Below are positions 46,445-52,471 of a DNA stretch of 52,471 nt, piece by piece. Position 1 is the stretch's first letter. Every line of letters begins with the position of its first letter. A program made the position numbers and the translations under genes. Source of the stretch: Collybiopsis luxurians FD-317 M1. Its lineage: Eukaryota; Basidiomycota; Agaricomycetes; Agaricales; Omphalotaceae. The stretch spans positions 342,282-394,752 of the forward strand of contig KN834764.1 in assembly GCA_000827265.1 (NCBI GenBank). Direction: 5' to 3'. The notes below the pieces were generated by a model. The model was not told where the DNA came from and made no database searches. It was given only the letters and a program-made list of their open reading frames with translations.

Positions 46445-47042
46445 GAGGTATACCGTATAAGAGACGACTTTTTATCACTACTGTGATCTCAAGTCAGCAA
46501 AGAGTCCCGAAAATCATAATTATCGTTGTCATCTCATTTATATATATGAACTCTGATATTTCTTTCGGGTTTTCCTTACCTTGCTTTGTGTAACTTCGTC
46601 ATGATTGTTACTATAGAAAGAACTCAGTTTATATCGGCAGAAGTAGGTCCTCTCGAGTACTACCCTACTTACAACAGTCATTCCCGAGCAGCTACCTTGC
46701 TAGGAAATGGCGGTAGGAATTACTCGGGCGCCCGATTAGGCGCCCTCACAATCTCTTCCTCGCCGCACTGAGCAGCTCGCGTATATCGCGTCTCTTACTA
46801 TTGTCCCCCACCTGCCTATGCCTATTCTCAGCGTTCGGTTCATAGCCGCTCGTTCCAGGCTTTGTAAATCGAATCGCGTGTGGCCCACCCGCGCGGAGCG
46901 AAGCTCCAGCCAAACCCTCGGAAACTAGTATTAGACTTTCTCCCTTAGCCGTATCGCGTATCGGCCTATCTAAGGCTTTTCTTTGCTTCCCAGTGTCACC
47001 TGTGGTCTGTCCTCGCGGGCCAAGATAGAACCTTCAAGTTTA
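46445..47042. other. Intergenic, MACPF-like C upstream region
   Basis: No gene. CpG-rich short palindromic words occur at about 46880-46970. Leftwards this should hold the MACPF-like C promoter. The rest looks like repeat or duplication-junction sequence. Confidence 0.4.
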
Positions 47043-47570
47043 CAGGATCCACTCAGATCCCTCGTTAAAGATTTGCTCCGCCAGCTCGAAAGCAAACCTT
47101 GGTAGAAGGAGTACTTCGTTTCCCGATCTCATTCAAGCCCTAGAAGAGCCCATGGTCAAACTTCTTCCTACCGATCCGCCGTTGATATACAATTTGGTTG
47201 CAATATGGTACTTATGTATCCTTTCCTGTTCTGTCAATCCTCGCTGTAGTAAAAAAACTCTTTAGCATCGCAACGCATTCACGATGCACTTATTAGCTAC
47301 ATCCCATTTATCCTCCAATTCAGACGCAGATCGCCGCCAAGCCACTCATCTTTTTACCTACCTCATCCCCTTCCTATTCAACAAGAAACTAACGTGGTCG
47401 AGCTTGGATAAGTCAGTTATAAACTCAAACCTACTTTCTTCATTATCATCGAGCCCCTGCGACAGATATTGTGCACAATTTGACTGGTGCTACCAAATGA
47501 ATGTTTGTGCACAATCCTTTGGTCGCACCAGTTGAGGCCACCCTAAAATAGATAAGATCAGATGTAACTA

Positions 47571-47706
47571 CCCCTAACCTAACCCTAACCCCTAACCTTT
47601 TGCACTTCGCGCGAGCACCCTGCGGGTGCACCTAACCCCTACCCCAGCACACCTTCGGCGCAAGCCTAACCCCTAACCCTAACCATCTAACCACCTAACC
47701 ACCTAC
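47571..47706. repeat. Interstitial telomere-like CCCTAA repeats
   Basis: Runs of CCCTAA / CCCCTAACC at 47571-47600 and 47630-47706 match the common fungal telomere unit (TTAGGG on the other strand). They are split by CG-rich short palindromes (GCACCCTGCGGGTGC and CTTCGCGCGAG). The array lies inside a TIR element, so it is not a chromosome end. Confidence 0.7.
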
Positions 47707-47732
47707 CTGACCCCCCGATAGAGCCATTTGTT

Positions 47733-47808
47733 GGCAATGTCGCAGACAGTTCCTGCATGTTAGGGCTAGCTCTGCTAGCCCTAACAGGAACTGCCTGCAA
47801 CATTGCTT
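47733..47808. repeat. Hairpin (about 35-bp arms)
   Basis: The left arm GGCAATGTCGCAGACAGTTC..TTAGGGCTAGC pairs with the right arm GCTAGCCCTAA..GAACTGCCTGCAACATTGC, with a very short loop (TCTG). It contains TTAGGG and lies within the TIR element. Confidence 0.75.
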
Positions 47809-48045
47809 GATCTTGGGGTGGTCACCGGTAGTTACCAAAGGATTGTTCACAATCATTTGTTTTGTAGCACCAAAGATTGTGAACAATAGCTGTGGCATTG
47901 GGTGGAGCCAGGTGTATCATCATAGCCTTCTGGGCCATCCCTCTTCTCAATCATAATGCGAGAATTATCCTCTTCAAGCCAAGGCATATTGGCATCATGC
48001 CATCCTCCTCATCCTCATCTTCACCCACATCTTTGTCCACACCTA

Positions 48046-48274
48046 GAGAAGGGAAGCAAGCAATGTGCATCAAGAAAGGAAGGGGCAGGAACAATGCTCC
48101 TTGACCCAAGTAAACCTGTGTGGAGTCAAAGGATGGGAAACAGGAAAGTTATTTCTCAGAAACAATATTGTGCTAGGAAGTGCCAACATAAGTGCAGCCT
48201 GGAAGTACTTATAAATTCAATGATTCAATGAATGCATTTCCACTTGGCATATGTGGATGAGTATCATACACATG
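48046..48274. other. Convergent gap before MACPF-like D
   Basis: No gene. It contains the 3' flank of MACPF-like D and the tail of the broken HIT-finger copy. Confidence 0.4.
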
Positions 48275-50120
48275 CTAATAAGGGTGAGTAAATGCACTTC
48301 GAGTATTTATTAAATTCGGAAAATTATAGTCCTTCTTGAGGATGTAGACAATGCGGCAGGTCCATCGCGAGTCTTCCTCCCCAGTAAGAGCCATGTCCAG
48401 GTTATTCTCCATGATACCACCATATTGGACACGAAAGGACGAGCTTCTACTAGGATTTTCACTTGTGATTGTCCAACCGACAATATAAAAATCATCGCGC
48501 GCGTAATGGGACCCTTTGAAACTGAAATCCAGCTGCAGTGAAGATTCATCGACGCTAGATCGAGTGTTGGCTCTACTGCGTTGTTCAACCTTGAAGTGGG
48601 CGTTGGGTTTGGATAAGGGGTTCCACAGGAGTCCTCTTTCCTTCTTCCTTCCCTGAACGAGATTTACTTGAAACGCTGGAAGTCCGTTGTTTAGTGTAAC
48701 GGACTGCGCAACTCCAATGTCCCCCTGGCCCCCCTCAGTAGTAACCACACCACAAGACCGTCTGCCAGGGTTTTTCCCTCCGAGTTTCACTTTTTCCCCA
48801 ATGTCGGGGCCCCATGCTGAACCCAGAAGATACTCCATCAATCTGTAGCGTTGGATAATATTATCAACACTTTTTACTGCTTCGTCGACGTTTAGAATTG
48901 CGCTGTCACGTTGCCTATCATCTCCTCCAGCGAACCCCGGCCGTCCACTCCTGAAAGTTCTAGTGGCACTCTGGGCGTCCCGCACGGTCAACCTGTAAGT
49001 ATCCAGAGCTGGATGGAGGCAATCGATGTCGAGCTTCATGCAGAGCTCTTCTGTACGATGAAGCACCTCAAATATCGTGGGTGACACACTAATTTCTGTG
49101 GGTAGATTGATACCCAACAGGCTACCCGAAGCAGGATCAATAACGAGAGAACTAAAATATGAATAACGTTCATGACACTGACCTATAATGCATGAGGATT
49201 GCTTCTTTCGGTGTCCCATTATATTGTATTGCATGCGATACAGTATCTTTCAGAGCGGTAAGAGCAGAGCCAAAATCTGTTTCAGCTGGAACAGATAAGA
49301 CACTAGATTGTTGACTAGACCGTGGTGTGTCCGATGGAAAAGAGTGACAACCGTATTGAGAGATAAACGCATTTGCTACTATGTACTTGTTCGAATTTTT
49401 GATGGATTGATTCAAATCGGCACCCAAACTGAGGAACGATTGAAAGTGGCCCTGCGCTTCAGCTTTTGCTTCCGTAGTGTCCGTCCTCTCTCCCGCCCTA
49501 GGTCATTTCAGTTTTTAATCTATGATCATGGTTAAGGAGCCGGTAAAGTACTCACCGACAAACCAGAATGGTGTACGACCTGTAGCGGCGTCGAAACCCA
49601 ACCACAAAATAATCACCATACAAGTTACGGAAATCCGTATGTGATCTTTCAAAGATCTTTTGGGCGTCGGGCGTAAGCCGAAGGTCTTTCAGAAGCAGCT
49701 TGTCGTATTCATATTGCCCTTCGATCGTGCACTCGATGATAAACTCTCGCTGTGACAAGGCCTTGGACTTCAAAAGTTCAGCTGTCTGGGTAATTGAGGC
49801 AGCCGGAGTCCCAAGATTGATTGTGGCATTCGAAGCAATTCGGACATCGCTATCCAACTGATGAAACTCGTTAATTACCCTGGCATGGACGTTGCAAGTA
49901 GGTCCTTCGCCTGTGACGATGTTCTCGTTGGTGAACGATCCCAATGCGTGTCCTCGAGGTTGTCCAGTAATGGCATTAACACCTTGACCGAGTTGGAAGA
50001 TACTGCCCGGTACATTCTCAATAACCGTCGAAAGAAACACCTATGAAACGATCACTTGGTTAGAAGTACTTGGCTGGAAACTGATTCACAATGATTTACT
50101 GTATCACTATGCTCTGCCAT
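48275..50120 (-). CDS. MACPF-like protein, intact copy D (555 aa)
   Basis: Exons 50100-50120 (21 nt, MAEHSDT), 49556-50040, 49183-49497 and 48275-49121 sum to an exact 555-codon frame plus stop, with GTAAAT..TAG, GTGAGT..TAG and GTCAGT..TAG introns at the same places as in copy B. The conserved parts are FQLGQGVNAITG, DSDVRIASNATINLG, FIIECTIEGQY, FRNLYGDYFVVGF (MACPF-like block), LSLGADLNQS, LLGINLPTEISVSP, LHPALDTY and RIVYILKKDYNFP. No signal peptide. It is the most complete member at this end. Function unknown; the MACPF relation rests on motif resemblance. Confidence 0.68.
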
Positions 50121-50558
50121 TTACCTGAACGAGTCCACAGTTGGATGGGAAGCAAAAAGACGAGGCATCATGAAAACCAAGGCGTCAATCCACTCCAATT
50201 GACAGAAACTAACGTCAATCACATCAATCAGCGATCAATTATCACGGCGCCTTTTCGATGATCCCGACAAAGCCGACATGCCGTCTCCACCTTCAAAATT
50301 CAGGCTCAAAAGCCTGCATACTTGTCGTAAACTAGACGAGGTATTCTCTCTTTTTTCTTTTTTTTCTTTAATTTTCAGCTCGAAGAAAAATGGAAGTTCC
50401 GCAGGCATAAACTGTTATGCACAGCTTACAAAGTATTAGAATTACATTATGAACTACATATTCCTATCTGTACCGTGGCTTGCTACGGAGGAGGCATCAG
50501 CGGATTTAGGATTCGGGACTGCGACTGCGATGGGTATGAAATGAAATGTTAACAAGGC

Positions 50559-51144
50559 TCACAACTCAAAAACAACCCACCGACCTTCAGATTGCCCCTC
50601 AAGCAAATCAGAATCCTCAAAAAGGATCTTCTTCTCTGTTCCATCAGTAACCCGCAGAGACTTTGGGAAAAATCCCTTGGTATACTCAACAGTGAGCACA
50701 CAGTGACGATCTCCGGCTGCTTGACAGATTGGCAGACCAAAGACCATAAACTTGAACGGATTCGAAGCAGGGGCTTCACCGACAAATGTCCAGTGAAAGT
50801 CTTTTACGGTTAGTGATTCGTGCAAGCGTAATGGTTGTTTCGCTTTAGTGATTGCAGATCGAACGACCTGTTTTACTTTTTCTTGGTCGGTTGCACGGGC
50901 GCCGTCATCTTTGAAAAGAATTTTTATGGACTGGGCTTCAAGAGTACGAGACGGGAGTGCCACAGTGTTGTTTTTTGGGGGGAGACTGGCTCTAACGTTG
51001 AGCTCGTTATCAATCTGTATACATTTATTGGAAGTAATAAGTAAAAAATTCGAGTAAGACGGAAAAATTGCGTACAGGGAACCGGGGGGCTGCCTGTGCG
51101 ACACAGACCAAACCGAGGACTAGGGTGGACAACGTTAAACGCAT
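50559..51144 (-). CDS. Small secreted protein, 174 aa
   Basis: Two exons, 51076-51144 and 50559-51014 (GTACGC..CAG intron). The first exon encodes a clear signal peptide (MRLTLSTLVLGLVCVAQA, then APRFP). The mature part begins IDNELNVRASLPPKN and contains KDDGARATDQEKVKQVVRS, LHESLTVKDFHW, a GLPICQAAGDRHC pair of cysteines, and ends EGRWVVFEL. The start at 51144 is chosen because it supplies the signal peptide and a frame-consistent splice. I do not recognise a family. It could be an effector-like or cell-wall protein. It is a likely extracellular product. Confidence 0.7.
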
Positions 51145-52043
51145 TATGAAGGTTATTTCAACTCGTTTGGACCGCGATTAAGAGGAAATGCAAAGGCTCG
51201 AGGCAAATCTTTGACCAGCAAAGACGTACGCAAAACAAACGCGACCTGCGAGTTGGCGAGCATCAGGCCCTAGTCCACTGACCTTAAATACTTACGCCCA
51301 TTCAGGTACTCGAACAGGCATGCGCTGCACAGCCGAAGTAAAACAAGTTTTTCCATGGCCAGAATCCATGCACTTAGGCAGGCAAAACTGTAGAAGGAAA
51401 AAAAGGGTTAGAAGGAGCCTGAGGACCGGCGCAGTTGCAGTGCGAGAAAGCGACAACGAAGCAGAATGGAAATGGAGACATGAGCAGCATTAATATCGAC
51501 CCGAGCATTACATTGCCTAGATGAAGTCTTGAGGCCTCGAGGATCCAGACTAGACCGAGGAGATTTTGCAACAGACTGGCAATTTCGAATGCACGAGTCA
51601 TGCAGAGTCCAGAATTCAGCGACCCCAGGTCTAGCTATGGGAGAGAATGCCCGATTCTTTGCTTAGCATCCAACCTGATGAATTAACCGCGGTTTTCAAA
51701 AACTCTTCGCAAGTCCTCCGGAGAGGACGACGTACATACTGCGTAAAAGCGAAGATAGATTGCAAATAGGGTAGGTAAGGCAATATAGGTGTAAGACGAT
51801 CATAGAGATCATATGGGTATATCCAGTCGAGTAGTACTTGTACACTACACTAAATTGTCTAAACTTAGCATAGAAAGCGGATTAAAAGTACACAAGCCAA
51901 CATCGTCGAAGGTTGAATTTGATTTGAAATAATTGTACAATAAATTGGATTGCAAAGGGTCACCGAAACAAATGGCTGGGAAAAAGAGCTTGAAAGCAAA
52001 CAAGCAAACGTCGCGAGTAAATGGAAATATGTGTATGAGGTGT
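51145..52043. other. Intergenic, no gene seen
   Basis: About 900 bp with only short frames. It holds the promoter of the secreted-protein gene and the 3' flank of the repeat-protein gene. A leaf-like C/T-run texture at 51400-51480 is not conserved elsewhere in the window. Confidence 0.45.
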
Positions 52044-52471
52044 TCATGCGCGCGCAGCGGCTCGGGCCATTCTGTGCAGAAGAAAATCAGAACCTTTGCC
52101 TGATGGCGTCGTTGCACGAACATACCTAAGCTTTAGTCCGGTCAGACCATCGACAGTCTGGCCGACACCGTTGACAACATTTCCTACAGTGTCCACGGCG
52201 CCTTCTGTGATACCAGTAGCGGTGGATGTAAGACCACCAACGAGGCCATCCCGCTTGAGGCCCGTGAGGCCATCTACGGTCTGGCCGACGCCATTGACCA
52301 CATTTCCGACGGTGTCTACGGTACCCTCCAAAATGCCGGTTGCAGTTTCAGTCAGACCGCCGACAAGACCAGTAGCGGAAGAAGTAGTTTCAGAGGCGGA
52401 TGCAGCGGAAGAGGAAGCAGACGCCTCTTGGCGGAGTTTCAGGCCGGTTAAACCATCTACAGTCTGGCCGA
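52044..52471 (-). CDS. Tandem 41-residue-repeat protein, 3' part
   Basis: Only the 3' end is in the window. The - strand reads units of GLVGGLT.TATGI.EG.VDT, followed by VGNVVNGVGQTVDGLTGLK, of 41 residues (123 bp), with two complete units and part of an earlier one. An Ala/Ser-rich spacer precedes them. The 3' end closes at TGA 52044 either directly or after a GTATGT..CAG intron at about 52068-52125, both in frame. The units are Gly/Val/Thr-rich, as in fungal surface or wall-associated repeat proteins, but I do not recognise the family. The N-terminus and any signal peptide lie outside the window. Confidence 0.7.
   Translation of the reverse strand, partial: GQTVDGLTGLKLRQEASASSSAASASETTSSATGLVGGLTETATGILEGTVDTVGNVVNGVGQTVDGLTGLKRDGLVGGLTSTATGITEGAVDTVGNVVNGVGQTVDGLTGLKLRYVRATTPSGKGSDFLLHRMARAAARA

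Larger units (their letters stand above)
47468..47887. mobile_element. 420-bp TIR element with telomere-like repeats
   Basis: The arms at 47468-47523 and 47832-47887 are inverted copies of about 55 bp: ATTGTGCACAAT...GGTGCTACCAAA...TGTGCACAATCCTTTGG versus, in reverse complement, ATTGTTCACAATCTTTGGTGCTACAAA...TGTGAACAATCCTTTGG. Inside are CCCTAA-type repeats (47571-47706) and a perfect-looking hairpin (47733-47808). No ORF. It interrupts the HIT-finger pseudogene. This is a non-autonomous DNA transposon by structure; target duplications are not obvious. Confidence 0.7.
47043..48045 (+). pseudogene. Second copy of the HIT-finger gene, 3' part, split by an element
   Basis: Resembles 43146-43720. 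The blocks CTCCGCCAGCTCGAAAGCAA, GTTGATATACAAT and TTCAACAAGAAA map in order. A TGG codon of the intact gene is TAG at 47103-47105. After 47455 the match stops at a TIR element and resumes near 47945 with CCTCTTCAAGCC, then CATCCTCCTCATCCTCATCT, matching the 43640-43720 region. The 5' half including the zinc finger is absent. Together with the adjacent MACPF-like D gene it mirrors the 42.7-46.4 kb pair, so the pair was duplicated in tandem. Confidence 0.7.

Noticed and set aside
47571..47706. Possible true chromosome end at the CCCTAA tracts
   Set aside because: Genes continue on both sides and the tracts sit inside a TIR element, so they are interstitial.
1..52471. tRNA or rRNA genes
   Set aside because: No cloverleaf-consistent A/B-box pair or rRNA signature was noticed by eye; a tRNAscan-SE or Infernal run would be decisive.

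Overview
The window looks like nuclear DNA of a filamentous basidiomycete, most likely an Agaricomycete. The genes carry many short GT..AG introns of about 45-65 bp. The families present are typical of that group: a DUF6534-type membrane protein, a lineage-expanded MACPF-like family, a reducing type I PKS, and solenoid-like repeat secreted proteins. The base composition is mosaic, alternating CpG-containing gene blocks with CpG-depleted, repeat-rich blocks. The genus cannot be named from the sequence.

Layout. 0-3.8 kb: CpG-poor decayed transposon-like DNA with an Ulp1-type protease remnant. 3.8-5.0 kb: a SAM methyltransferase pseudogene (-). 6.0-15.2 kb: copy A of a large direct segmental duplication, with a DUF6534 gene (+), a dead MACPF-like gene (-) and a tiny footprint of the DBP9 3' end. 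15.2-21 kb: CpG-depleted repeats, a G-rich minisatellite with an assembly gap, and a protein-kinase pseudogene split by a foldback element. 21-23 kb: no recognisable gene. 23.1-29.9 kb: a complete-looking reducing PKS (-), KS-AT-DH-degenerate ER-KR-ACP. 30.6-40.0 kb: copy B of the duplication, with an intact DUF6534 gene (+) and an intact MACPF-like gene (-), running into the functional DBP9 DEAD-box helicase (-, 39.9-42.6 kb). 42.7-44.1 kb: a HIT-type zinc-finger gene (+), divergent from DBP9. 44.6-46.4 kb: a MACPF-like gene (-) with a single nonsense codon. 47.0-48.0 kb: a broken second copy of the HIT-finger gene, split by a terminal-inverted-repeat element that contains telomere-like CCCTAA repeats. 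48.3-50.1 kb: an intact MACPF-like gene (-). 50.6-51.1 kb: a small secreted protein (-). 52.0 kb to the end: a 41-residue-repeat protein (-), running off the window.

How it fits together. Two overlapping duplication histories explain most of the window. First, a roughly 9 kb DUF6534 + MACPF-like segment next to DBP9 was copied to a site about 24.7 kb away. The copy carries the last codons of DBP9, so the DBP9-adjacent copy is the ancestral one. Second, a HIT-finger + MACPF-like pair was tandemly duplicated. The MACPF-like family therefore has four members here: two intact, one with one stop codon, and one decayed. The decayed member lies in a block where CpG sites have almost all become TpG/CpA, as expected of RIP-like mutation or methylation-deamination of repeats. 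The PKS sits between the two direct repeats, and no clear tailoring genes are adjacent to it.
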